Assembly: GCF_014842265.1 (NCBI RefSeq)
Contig: NZ_JACYVI010000008.1
Location: 1-64,000, forward strand
Length of the DNA stretch: 64,000 nt
Direction: 5' to 3'
Origin: Pseudomonas sp. CFBP 13711
GTDB lineage: Bacteria > Pseudomonadota > Gammaproteobacteria > Pseudomonadales > Pseudomonadaceae
The translations under genes were made by a program, and so were the position numbers. Of the stretch, positions 17,924 to 25,847 are shown piece after piece (position 1 is the first letter of the stretch; every line of letters begins with the position of its first letter). The notes under the pieces are model-generated. The model made no database searches and was not told where the DNA came from. It saw only the letters and a program-made list of their open reading frames with translations.

Positions 17924-18400
17924 TCAGGCGACTGACGAGAGGGGTGGCGCGCGACTGCGAGCGTTGGGGAAGACGTTGCGCTGGGCGTGGCCGTGTTGCG
18001 GGGCCTCGTTGTAGAAGTCCGCGGGCTTAGGCGGGATCGGCGCCAATACGGCCACGGTTTTGGTCAGCGCCGGGCAACTGAACAGCAGCGTGCAATAGCC
18101 GCACTTGGCCCAGATGACGTGATCGACGCCGGCGCTTTGCTCGGCCTTGGCGTGACTACTGTGTTCGCCTGCGCCCATGTCCATGGACATGTCCATCGAC
18201 GCCGACATGTCCATCTCGCCATGCATCGACATGGAAGTCGGCGCGGGCATCGCCATGCCGCTGTGATGCTCCATCGGCATGGATTGCGAGATCAGCGGAC
18301 CGATGAAGATCATCAGCATGGCGAACAGGCTCAGCCAGGCGCCCTGCGGATGACGAGGGGCGGTGGCGGATCTGGCGCGGGTCGCGGGCAGGCGGTTCAA
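17924..18400 (-). CDS. DUF2946 family protein, Met/His-rich
   Basis: A protein of 158 residues with a hydrophobic N-terminal segment (SLFAMLMIFIGPLISQSM), then a Met/His/Asp-rich stretch (residues about 40-90, several M-x-M and H-H motifs) and the family Cys motif CGYCTLLFSCPAL. Such composition suggests Cu(I) binding in the periplasm. DUF2946 genes typically flank copper chaperones and copper TonB receptors; here it is directly downstream of the PCuAC gene (26-base gap). Exact function unknown. Confidence 0.82.
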   Translation of the reverse strand: MNRLPATRARSATAPRHPQGAWLSLFAMLMIFIGPLISQSMPMEHHSGMAMPAPTSMSMHGEMDMSASMDMSMDMGAGEHSSHAKAEQSAGVDHVIWAKCGYCTLLFSCPALTKTVAVLAPIPPKPADFYNEAPQHGHAQRNVFPNARSRAPPLSSVA

Positions 18401-18426
18401 GTGGAGTGGTGTCGGTATTCAGCGGG

Positions 18427-18903
18427 TCAGTGGGCGTGGGCCGGAGCGGCAGCAACCGGTGGTTGTTTCAGTACCGCGACGTCAACGGTCAGGTCGCCCG
18501 CTTTTTGAAAGTGCAGGGTCAGCGGGAAGGTCTGGCCGTCGATGAGTCGGGTGCGGTCTTTCAGATCCAGCAGCATGACGTGATAGGCCATGGGGGCGAA
18601 TGTCACGGTGCCACCGGCAGGGATATTCACCGTCTCGACGTGCTGCATCTTCATCAGGCCGTCCTGGCTCACGTGTTGATGCAACTGGGCGGCACCGGCG
18701 ATGGGGCTGTCGACCGCTTCCAGTCTGTCGGCGTCAGGTCCCTTGTTGGTGATCACAAAATACGCAGCGACGGTGGGCGCGTTGGGCGGCAGCGCCATGG
18801 ACCATGGCTGCGCGACGGTCAGTTGCCCCTTGGTGTAATCCTGGGCTTCAACGAAACCGGCTGGCAGCGCGAGGGCGATCAGCAGGAGGATTTTGTTCAG
18901 CAT
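18427..18903 (-). CDS. Periplasmic copper chaperone PCuAC
   Basis: This 158-residue protein has a signal peptide (MLNKILLLIALALPAGFVEA) and one PCuAC domain. The copper site follows the family rule H-x10-M-x21-H-x-M exactly, running from the first His of LHQHVSQDG through KMQHVE to AYHVML. The His/Ala-rich tail PVAAAPAHAH may add ligands. PCuAC proteins deliver Cu(I) to cytochrome oxidase assembly or buffer periplasmic copper. Central gene of the four-gene copper set. Confidence 0.92.
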   Translation of the reverse strand: MLNKILLLIALALPAGFVEAQDYTKGQLTVAQPWSMALPPNAPTVAAYFVITNKGPDADRLEAVDSPIAGAAQLHQHVSQDGLMKMQHVETVNIPAGGTVTFAPMAYHVMLLDLKDRTRLIDGQTFPLTLHFQKAGDLTVDVAVLKQPPVAAAPAHAH

Positions 18904-18952
18904 CTACGCAGGTCTCCGGTTCATTCAGGTACGCGACGGCACGATCGGGACA

Positions 18953-19378
18953 TCAGACCTTGGGCGATGCGTGAGGATTACGGTCAGGCCAGTGCTGACG
19001 TGGTGCCGCGCGCAGCACCAGCACCGCGACAGGGAAACGCACCGGCTCGACCAGGGCGAACAGTCCGAAACCGATGCGGGTCGGCACTGCAACCAGTGGC
19101 GTGGCGTGTGTGCAGCAGGCGCAGTGCTGCATGAAGGCGATGTCGGGGTGATAGGGTGATTGTCTGTCGATGACTTCAACGGGCGTCATGGCCAGTCGTG
19201 ACGCGGCGCCAGTGCAGGCGTTCCCCCAGACCAGCCGCTCACCCTCGGGGCGCGGCATGGTCGGTGTCATCGGCATTGCCAGTACGCCGAACAGCAACGC
19301 GAAACAGGCCACCCAGGCAAAGGCCCGGCGCCGCTTCTGCGTGATGATTTGATCTTGTTGTTTTTTCATGTCGGCCAT
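18953..19378 (-). CDS. DUF2946 family protein
   Basis: A protein of 141 residues with a basic start (MADMKKQQDQIITQKRRR), one membrane segment (AFAWVACFALLFGVLAMPM) and the paired-cysteine motif QHCACCTHATP. The ATG at 19378 has AGG at good spacing. It is the first gene of the copper set and lies 50 bases before the PCuAC gene. Its function is unknown; the cysteines and context suggest metal handling. Confidence 0.8.
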   Translation of the reverse strand: MADMKKQQDQIITQKRRRAFAWVACFALLFGVLAMPMTPTMPRPEGERLVWGNACTGAASRLAMTPVEVIDRQSPYHPDIAFMQHCACCTHATPLVAVPTRIGFGLFALVEPVRFPVAVLVLRAAPRQHWPDRNPHASPKV

Positions 19379-19402
19379 TTAGCCTGATCGGCCGCCAGAT
19401 GT

Positions 19403-19443
19403 AAAAAGCCCGCCCGCGACGTTATGTCGCGCGGCGGGTTTGG
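19403..19443. terminator. Hairpin between the antitoxin gene and the copper set
   Basis: AAAAAGCCCGCC-CGCGACGT leads into a GC-rich stem closing with GTCGCGCGGCGGGTTT. A-rich on one side and T-rich on the other, it can act as a terminator for the minus-strand antitoxin gene (19467-19760). Confidence 0.7.
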
Positions 19444-19466
19444 TTCAGTCAGGGTTCAGCAGGGGT

Positions 19467-19760
19467 TCAGGCGGTGGAGGCGTGGAGTTTCAGGCCAAGG
19501 GCTTTGATGACTTTCATGATGGTGGCGAATTCGGGGTTGCCGTTTGTGCTCAGCGCTTTGTACAGGCTCTCTCTACCCAGCCCAGTATCACGTGCGATCT
19601 GAGACATGCCATAAGCCCGCGCGATGTTGCCCAGAGCTTTGCGTATGAGCACACCATCGCCATGGTCTTCTTCAAGGCACGCGTCCAGATAGCCTGCCAT
19701 GTCTTCGGGTGTTTCCAGATATTCCGCTGCGTCGAACGGTTTGAATTCTTCTTTCATCAT
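19467..19760 (-). CDS. Antitoxin-like protein of the addiction-module HTH family, without a toxin gene
   Basis: About 97 residues from the ATG at 19760 (MMKEEFKPFDAAEYLETPED), preceded by GAGGGAAC. The N-terminal stretch FDAAEYLETPEDMAGYLDA and the helix-turn-helix GMSQIARDTGLGRESLYKAL are characteristic of the probable addiction-module antidote family, which pairs with a RelE-like killer protein. The toxin normally lies directly upstream, but only 142 bases separate this start from cobK and hold no such frame. It may be a solitary regulator or the rest of a decayed pair. Confidence 0.8.
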   Translation of the reverse strand: MMKEEFKPFDAAEYLETPEDMAGYLDACLEEDHGDGVLIRKALGNIARAYGMSQIARDTGLGRESLYKALSTNGNPEFATIMKVIKALGLKLHASTA

Positions 19761-19902
19761 TGTTCCCTCGCCGTGAAGCGTTCCGCACAAAACACAAGGG
19801 AAGGTATCCCGGAGGATACATTTCCGATGTCAGGCGAGTCAGACGGTGGAAGTCAGACCGATCCGCAAACCCGGACGATTTTCACGGCATCTTTGGCATG
19901 CG

Positions 19903-20640
19903 TCAGCCAACGTCCCGCAACGCATCCAGCACCTCACCCACACTCCAGAACGCCTGGTCCGCCTCCGGCAACACCGGCCGCTTCAACACCAACACCGGCA
20001 TCCCGCGTTCTCTCGCCACTTCCAGCTTCGGCTCGGTCGCGGTGCTGCCGCTGTTCTTGCTGATGAGGACGTCGATGTTGCGAGTCTCGAACAGCTCGCG
20101 CTCGTCCTCCAGGCGGAAAGGCCCGCGGGCGCCGATCACTTCACAGCGTTCGTTGCCGGGGTAGATGTCCAGGGCGCGCAGCGTCCAGAACTGATGGGCT
20201 GGAATCTCGTGCAGATGCTGCAAAGGCTCGCGGCCCAGGGTGAACAGGGGGCGTTGAAAGGGGGCGAGGGCGGCAATCAGTTCTGCCCAGTCCGCGACTT
20301 CGCGCCAGTCATCGTCTGGCCCCGGCTGCCACGCGGGTCGACGCAATGCCCAGCAGGGGACACCGGTCAGCTTTGCCGCCATGACAGCGTTCTGGCTCAT
20401 CTGCGCAGCGTAAGGGTGCGTCGCATCCAGGATCAGATCGATGCCAGTTTGCTGTACGAAATTTGCCAAACCGTCAACACCGCCGAACCCGCCTACACGG
20501 ACTTCACAGCGCAAGTCGGTGGGCACGCGACCCACGCCCGCCAGGCTGTAAATATGTTGAGGCCCCAGCGTGCGGGCGATCGCGAGCGCGTCGGTCACGC
20601 CGCCGAGCAACAGCACGCGTTTAATGGCTACCTTTTTCAA
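19903..20640 (-). CDS. cobK: Precorrin-6A reductase
   Basis: CobK reduces precorrin-6A with NADPH in cobalamin ring synthesis. About 245 residues; the N-terminal VLLLGGVTDALAIARTL and LILDATHPYAAQMSQNAV are diagnostic. There is no ATG near the expected start; the TTG at 20640 (KKVAIKRVLLLGG) is preceded by GGGGGG and overlaps the cbiD stop as TTGA, which argues for a coupled TTG start. Third gene of the minus-strand half of the cob cluster. Confidence 0.92.
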   Translation of the reverse strand: MKKVAIKRVLLLGGVTDALAIARTLGPQHIYSLAGVGRVPTDLRCEVRVGGFGGVDGLANFVQQTGIDLILDATHPYAAQMSQNAVMAAKLTGVPCWALRRPAWQPGPDDDWREVADWAELIAALAPFQRPLFTLGREPLQHLHEIPAHQFWTLRALDIYPGNERCEVIGARGPFRLEDERELFETRNIDVLISKNSGSTATEPKLEVARERGMPVLVLKRPVLPEADQAFWSVGEVLDALRDVG

Positions 20641-21734
20641 ACGAAGCCCCCCGCATGCCCGACAATCCCGCCTTGCCGGTCGATGGCAAAAACCTCGACC
20701 TGAACCTGCGCCGGCACCACGCTGCGGGCGAAATTCAGCGCGTGCTGACACACCGCATCACCCAGCGCGATGCCGAAGGCGGAGGCCATGGCCAGCGCTT
20801 GCTGACTGGTGTTGGCCTCGCGAATGTTCTGTTGCAGCTCGGCATCGGCGCCCACATCGGCCGCCCATCGCGCAAGTTGATGCAGATCGATGCTGGAGTG
20901 CCGGCTGTGAAGGTCCATGTGGCCGGCCGCCAGTTTGCTGATCTTGCCGAAGCCGCCGCAGACACTGAGCCGCTCCACCGGAGTTTTGCGCAGGTGCTTG
21001 AGGACGGCGCCAACAAAGTCGCCCATCTCGATCAGCGCGATGTCGGGGATCTGATACACCCGACGCATCGTGTCTTCGCTGGCGTTGCCGGTGCAGGCGG
21101 CGATGTGCTGGTAACCGTTGGTGCGCGCGACGTCGATGCCTTGGTGGATCGACGCGATGTACGCCGCGCAGGAGAAGGGCCGAACGATGCCGCTGGTGCC
21201 CAGAATCGACAGCCCGCCAAGAATCCCCAGTCGCGGGTTCATGGTTTTCAACGCCAGTTCGCTGCCGTTTTCGACGCAGACCGTCACTTCAAACCCGCCG
21301 CCATAGCCGACCTCATGGGCCAGTTGCGTGAGGTGTTCGGCCATCATCCTGCGCGGCACCGGATTAATCGCCGGCTCGCCGACCCCCAGCACCAGGCCCG
21401 GGCGGGTAACGGTGCCGACCCCTTCGCCCGCGACAAAACGCACGCCCGGCTCAGGGATCAGCCTGACCTGAGCAGACACCAGCGCGCCATGGGTAACGTC
21501 CGGATCGTCCCCGCCATCCTTGAGCGTGCCGGCCTCGGCGCCGCCCGCAATCAGGCGGCAGAATTCTAGGCGCATCTGCACGCACTTGCCTTTGGGCAGC
21601 GTAATTTCGATCGCATCGTTGGTTTCGCCGGCCAGCAACAGGCGCGCAGCAGCGAGGGACGTCGCCGTGGCGCAACTGCCGGTGGTCAAGCCGCTGCGCA
21701 ATGGCGCGGGTTGTTCGGCGGTTTCGTCGCGCAT
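20637..21734 (-). CDS. cbiD: Cobalt-precorrin-5B C1-methyltransferase CbiD
   Basis: The 365-residue product begins at the ATG at 21734 (MRDETAEQPAPLRSGLTTGS); codons further upstream only copy cobL out of frame. The signature RSGLTTGSCATATSLAA and GILGGLSILGTSGIV are visible. CbiD performs the C-1 methylation with ring deacylation. It is named for the anaerobic pathway, but Pseudomonas uses it alongside the oxygen-dependent CobG. Its start overlaps the cobL stop (TGATG). Confidence 0.95.
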   Translation of the reverse strand: MRDETAEQPAPLRSGLTTGSCATATSLAAARLLLAGETNDAIEITLPKGKCVQMRLEFCRLIAGGAEAGTLKDGGDDPDVTHGALVSAQVRLIPEPGVRFVAGEGVGTVTRPGLVLGVGEPAINPVPRRMMAEHLTQLAHEVGYGGGFEVTVCVENGSELALKTMNPRLGILGGLSILGTSGIVRPFSCAAYIASIHQGIDVARTNGYQHIAACTGNASEDTMRRVYQIPDIALIEMGDFVGAVLKHLRKTPVERLSVCGGFGKISKLAAGHMDLHSRHSSIDLHQLARWAADVGADAELQQNIREANTSQQALAMASAFGIALGDAVCQHALNFARSVVPAQVQVEVFAIDRQGGIVGHAGGFV

Positions 21735-22936
21735 CAGGGTTTGATCGCTTCGAGCAGGGTGATCGGCAGCACCTGACGCCAGGTGTCGAACTCGCCCAGC
21801 GGCTTGGCGTGGGCCAGATGAATGCGGGTCAGTTCGCCGCCGTATTGCTCGCGCCAGTTCACCAGCATCGCCTCGCTTTGCAGCGTGACGGCATTGGCGA
21901 CCAGCCGACCGCCCGAGCGCAGGTTTTGCCAGCACGCGTGCAACACACCTTCGCGCGTCACGCCGCCGCCGATAAAGATGGCGTCCGGTTGCTCAAGGCC
22001 TTCAAGGGCATCGGGCGCACGTCCGCGAGTCAGTTGCAGGCCGGGCACGCCCAGCGCATCCCGGTTGAATTCGATCAAGTGTTGCCGTCCCTCATCAGCC
22101 TCGACAGCGATGGCGCGGCAGGTCGGGTGCGCGCGCATCCACTCGATGCCGATGGAACCGCAGCCTGCGCCCACGTCCCACAGCAATTCACCAGGAACGG
22201 GGGCGAGACGGGCCAGGGTAATCGCGCGCACGTCTCGCTTGGTCAGCTGGCCGTCATGCCGAAACGCTTCGTCCGGCAGACCGCCCAGCGGCGAGAGGCG
22301 CAGTGCATCAGGCTGTGCGCGGCACTCAATGGCGACCAGATTCAGCGCCGCGATGTCGGTGGCGTTCCACTCACCCGCAGTGCCCTCGATCTGTCGCTCG
22401 GCGCTGCCGCCCAAGTGTTCGAGGACGATCATGGGGCTCGGACCAAAACCGCGTTCCTTGAGCTGCGCCGCGATGGCCGCCGGGCTCGAACCGTCGTTGC
22501 TCAGCACCAGCAGGCGCAGCCCATGCTGCAAGTGGGCGTTCAGCGCGGCGATCGGGCGGGCGACCACCGACAACGTCACCACGTCTTGCAACGCCCAACC
22601 CAGGCGCGCCGCTGCCAGGGAATAAGACGACGGCGCGGGAATTACCCGCATCTCATCGAAGGGGACGAGTTTGGACAGGCTTGCGCCGACGCCGAACAAC
22701 ATGGGATCGCCGCTGGCCAGCACGCAGACCGGGGCGCCGTGTTGTTCCAGCACCGGGCTCAGGGAAAACGGGCTCGGCCACTGGCGCTGCTCCGCCTGTA
22801 TGCACGGCGGCAACAAGGCAAGCTGCCGCGCGCCGCCGAACACCTGCCTCGCCTGCAACAGCGCGTGCCGAGCGTTTCGGCCCAGGCCTTTATAGCCGTC
22901 CTCACCGATTCCCACGACTGTCAGCCACGGCGACAT
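21734..22936 (-). CDS. cobL: Precorrin-6Y C5,15-methyltransferase (decarboxylating)
   Basis: This 400-residue two-domain enzyme has an N-terminal tetrapyrrole methylase part (CbiE-like; SPWLTVVGIGEDG, VLASGDPMLFGVG). The C-terminal part is a SAM-dependent CbiT-like domain (LLWDVGAGCGSIGIEWMRA, IFIGGGVT). Both methyltransferase sites look intact. First gene of the minus-strand half, divergent from cobG across about 208 bases. Confidence 0.96.
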   Translation of the reverse strand: MSPWLTVVGIGEDGYKGLGRNARHALLQARQVFGGARQLALLPPCIQAEQRQWPSPFSLSPVLEQHGAPVCVLASGDPMLFGVGASLSKLVPFDEMRVIPAPSSYSLAAARLGWALQDVVTLSVVARPIAALNAHLQHGLRLLVLSNDGSSPAAIAAQLKERGFGPSPMIVLEHLGGSAERQIEGTAGEWNATDIAALNLVAIECRAQPDALRLSPLGGLPDEAFRHDGQLTKRDVRAITLARLAPVPGELLWDVGAGCGSIGIEWMRAHPTCRAIAVEADEGRQHLIEFNRDALGVPGLQLTRGRAPDALEGLEQPDAIFIGGGVTREGVLHACWQNLRSGGRLVANAVTLQSEAMLVNWREQYGGELTRIHLAHAKPLGEFDTWRQVLPITLLEAIKP

Positions 22937-23144
22937 GAATTGCCCTCAACCCGATTGCGTGCAACAGGCCCGCCTGCTCGGCCTGTAAAAGTGGCCGGCA
23001 TGATACCGCGCCGACGGGCCCGGTTCGTACGGGTTTGTGAATCCGACAGAGCGTCTTTTCATGGCAACGGCCAAAGCAGGCATAATACGGCCCCTGTAAC
23101 TTTTCGTTTCTCTACGCGTCCGCCCGTTCGCACCAGGTGATCCT

Positions 23145-24497
23145 TTGACCGAGCCGTTGTCTGCTCGCCCATCCGCTACGCCCATTCGCCCCTCGGCCTG
23201 CCCGGGGTTGCTGCGTATCGTCCCGGCGCTGGATGGCGGCATCTGCCGGATCAAGCTGCCGGGCGGGGTGCTTTCAGCGGAACAGGCGATGGTCGTGGCA
23301 AGTGCCGCCGAGGGGTTCGCGAGTGGCGTGATCGAGGCGACCAATCGTGGCAATCTGCAGATTCGCGGCATCGGCGCCGACCACGACGGGCTGATTGCCA
23401 GCCTGCTCGATGCCGGTCTGGGGCCGAGCAATCCCGCCAGTGACGACGTGCGCAACCTGATGCTCAGCCCGACCGCAGGCATTGATCCGCAGCAGCTGCT
23501 CGACGTGCGTCCGTTGGCCGGGCAGATTCTGCATTCCCTTGAGCACCACCCGCGTTTCCATGAGCTGTCGCCCAAGTTCGCGCTGTCGCTGGACGGCGGC
23601 GAGGGGTTGGCGATGCTCGAGCATCCCCATGACCTCTGGCTGTCCCCGTTGCAGGTCGATGGCCAGACGTTGCTGGGATTTGGATTCGCGGGTTGCCCGG
23701 CCACCGATTCGCCGGTGGCCGCAGTGGCGCCGGACGCAGCGCACGCATTGGTGGTCGCGGTGCTGGAAACCTTTCTGAATCTCGCTCGCCCCGAACATGC
23801 CCGCATGCGTGATCTGTTGAAAGAAGTGCCCGTTGCGCGATTCATCGAACACGTCGCCGCGCGTTCGCCGCAGCGACTGGTGATTGATCATAAAGTAACC
23901 GATTGGCGGCGTGCGCCTACCCGGTCTTTCGCGCACATCGGCACGTATGCCCAGGCAACAGCCGGCATCATGGCCGTGGGCGCAGGCGTGCCGTTGGGGC
24001 GTCTGCGGCCGTCCATGTTGCGCGAAGCCGCCCGACTGGCGATCGCGTTCGGCGACGGTCAGTTGTGCATGACGCCATGGCAAAGCCTGATGCTGCGCAA
24101 TGTCCCGGCAGGCCATTCGGTGACCGTGATGGAAGGCTTGAGCCAAGCGGGTTTGCTCGTCGATGCCGCTCAGTCGCTGTCGAAAATCGTCGCCTGCACC
24201 GGCTCCGCTGCCTGCGCGAAAGGGCTGGCGGACACCAAGGCCGATGCCCTGCATCTGGCCGCACTGCTGCAAGAAAACGCCATCAGCCGCGCAGTGCATC
24301 TGTCCGGCTGCGCGCGTTCATGCGCCGCTGCGCACGTGATGCCGGTGACCTTGCTGGCAGCGTCGCCCGGTCGGTACGACCTTTATTTTCGTCATGCAGA
24401 AATGTCCGGATTCGGCGATCTGCATGCACGTGACCTCACTATTGAAGCAGTCGGCGCGTTGTTGACCGCCGACTCACGGAGCAACACCGATGATTGA
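23145..24497 (+). CDS. cobG: Precorrin-3B synthase
   Basis: CobG is an iron-sulfur monooxygenase that uses O2 to make precorrin-3B, so it marks the aerobic pathway. 450 residues with the sulfite/nitrite reductase ferredoxin-like repeats; the [4Fe-4S]/sirohaem-type cysteines are ACTGSAACAKG and SGCARSCA. The start is a TTG at 23145 with AGGTGA at good spacing. A possible -10 (CATAAT, about 23079) lies upstream. Overlaps cobH by eight bases. Confidence 0.93.
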   Translation: MTEPLSARPSATPIRPSACPGLLRIVPALDGGICRIKLPGGVLSAEQAMVVASAAEGFASGVIEATNRGNLQIRGIGADHDGLIASLLDAGLGPSNPASDDVRNLMLSPTAGIDPQQLLDVRPLAGQILHSLEHHPRFHELSPKFALSLDGGEGLAMLEHPHDLWLSPLQVDGQTLLGFGFAGCPATDSPVAAVAPDAAHALVVAVLETFLNLARPEHARMRDLLKEVPVARFIEHVAARSPQRLVIDHKVTDWRRAPTRSFAHIGTYAQATAGIMAVGAGVPLGRLRPSMLREAARLAIAFGDGQLCMTPWQSLMLRNVPAGHSVTVMEGLSQAGLLVDAAQSLSKIVACTGSAACAKGLADTKADALHLAALLQENAISRAVHLSGCARSCAAAHVMPVTLLAASPGRYDLYFRHAEMSGFGDLHARDLTIEAVGALLTADSRSNTDD

Positions 24498-25116
24498 TTA
24501 CATCCGCGACGGCCAGGAGATCTACCGTAACTCCTTCGCGATCATTCGTGCCGAAGCCCGGCTCGATTCCATCCCGGCCGACCTGGAAAAACTCGCCGTT
24601 CGGGTGATTCACGCCTGCGGCATGGTCGATGCGGTCGAGGGCCTGCGCTTCTCCCCCGGTGCGGGCACAGCCGGCCGCCGCGCACTGGCGGCCGGGGCGC
24701 CGATTCTGTGTGACGCGCACATGGTCGCCGAAGGGGTCACGCGCACGCGCCTGCCCGCCAACAATCAAGTGATCTGCACCCTGAAAAACGAACGCGTGCC
24801 CGAGATGGCCCGTGAGCTGGGGAACACCCGCTCGGCGGCGGCGCTGGAGCTGTGGCGGCCGCACCTGGAAGGGGCGGTCGTGGTGATCGGCAACGCGCCG
24901 ACTGCGCTCTTCTATCTGCTGGAAATGCTTGATGCCGGCGCGCCCAAGCCTGCGCTGATCCTGGGTTTCCCGGTAGGTTTCGTCGGCGCCGCTGAATCCA
25001 AGGACATGCTCGCCGCCGACAGTCGCGGCGTGCCCTACGTGATCATGCAGGGTCGTCGTGGTGGCAGCGCCATGGCCGCCGCGGCAGTCAACTCACTCGC
25101 CACGGAGATCGAATGA
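24490..25116 (+). CDS. cobH: Precorrin-8X methylmutase
   Basis: CobH moves the C-11 methyl to C-12 to give hydrogenobyrinate. 208 residues with RVIHACGMVDAVEGL (catalytic His), PILCDAHMVAEGVTR and LILGFPVGFVGAAESK. It overlaps cobG by eight bases at its start and cobI by four at its end, so translation is likely coupled. Confidence 0.97.
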   Translation: MIDYIRDGQEIYRNSFAIIRAEARLDSIPADLEKLAVRVIHACGMVDAVEGLRFSPGAGTAGRRALAAGAPILCDAHMVAEGVTRTRLPANNQVICTLKNERVPEMARELGNTRSAAALELWRPHLEGAVVVIGNAPTALFYLLEMLDAGAPKPALILGFPVGFVGAAESKDMLAADSRGVPYVIMQGRRGGSAMAAAAVNSLATEIE

Positions 25117-25847
25117 TGGCACCACGGGGTCGTCTGATTGGCCTGGGCGTGGGGCCGGGTGATCCGGAACTCATCACCGTCAAGGCGCTGCGCCTGCTGC
25201 GCGAATCGCCCGTGGTCGCGTACTTCGTCGCCAAGGGCAAGAAGGGCAATGCGTTCGGCATCATCGAAGGCCATTTGCAGCAGGCCCAGACGCTGATGCC
25301 GCTGGTGTACCCGGTGACCACCGAGGCGTTGCCCGTTCACATGTCTTACGAGCAAGTGATCAGCGATTTCTACGACCGCTGCAGCGCTGATCTGGCGGCG
25401 CATCTGGACGCTGGACGCGACGTGGCGGTGATCTGCGAAGGCGACCCGATGTTCTACGGGTCCTACATGTACCTGCACGATCGTCTGGCCGATCACTACG
25501 ACGCCGAAGTCATCCCGGGCGTCTGTTCGATGCTCGGTGGCGCGTCGGTGCTGGGTGCGCCGCTAGTGTACCGCAATCAGAGCCTGTCGGTGCTGTCCGG
25601 CGTGTTGTCCGCCGAGGAACTCAAACGCAAGCTTGAGGACGCCGACGCTGCGGTGATCATGAAACTGGGGCGCAATCTGCCGAAAGTGCGCCAGGTGCTG
25701 GTTGAAACCGGGCTGGCCGAGCGCGCGCTGTACGTCGAGCGCGCGACCATGGCCAATCAGAAGATCGTGCCGCTGGCCGAGGTCGACCCGATGTCATCGC
25801 CGTATTTCTCGCTGATCATTGTCCCCGGTGAACGGTGGCAGGGCTGA
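25113..25847 (+). CDS. cobI: Precorrin-2 C20-methyltransferase
   Basis: A SAM-dependent tetrapyrrole methylase of 244 residues that adds the C-20 methyl group. The N-terminal GRLIGLGVGPGDPELITVKA and ICEGDPMFYGSYMYLHDRL are family signatures. A near-perfect length match to CobI. Starts within the cobH stop and ends overlapping the cobJ ATG by one base. Confidence 0.96.
   Translation: MMAPRGRLIGLGVGPGDPELITVKALRLLRESPVVAYFVAKGKKGNAFGIIEGHLQQAQTLMPLVYPVTTEALPVHMSYEQVISDFYDRCSADLAAHLDAGRDVAVICEGDPMFYGSYMYLHDRLADHYDAEVIPGVCSMLGGASVLGAPLVYRNQSLSVLSGVLSAEELKRKLEDADAAVIMKLGRNLPKVRQVLVETGLAERALYVERATMANQKIVPLAEVDPMSSPYFSLIIVPGERWQG

Noticed and set aside
19761..19902. RelE-like toxin partner upstream of the antitoxin-like gene
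   Set aside because: The minus-strand translation of this stretch has a stop and no family motif, and it is too short.
22937..23144. Cobalamin riboswitch in the cobL-cobG divergent region
   Set aside because: No B12-box-like conserved sequence was found by eye; only ordinary promoter-like sequence.
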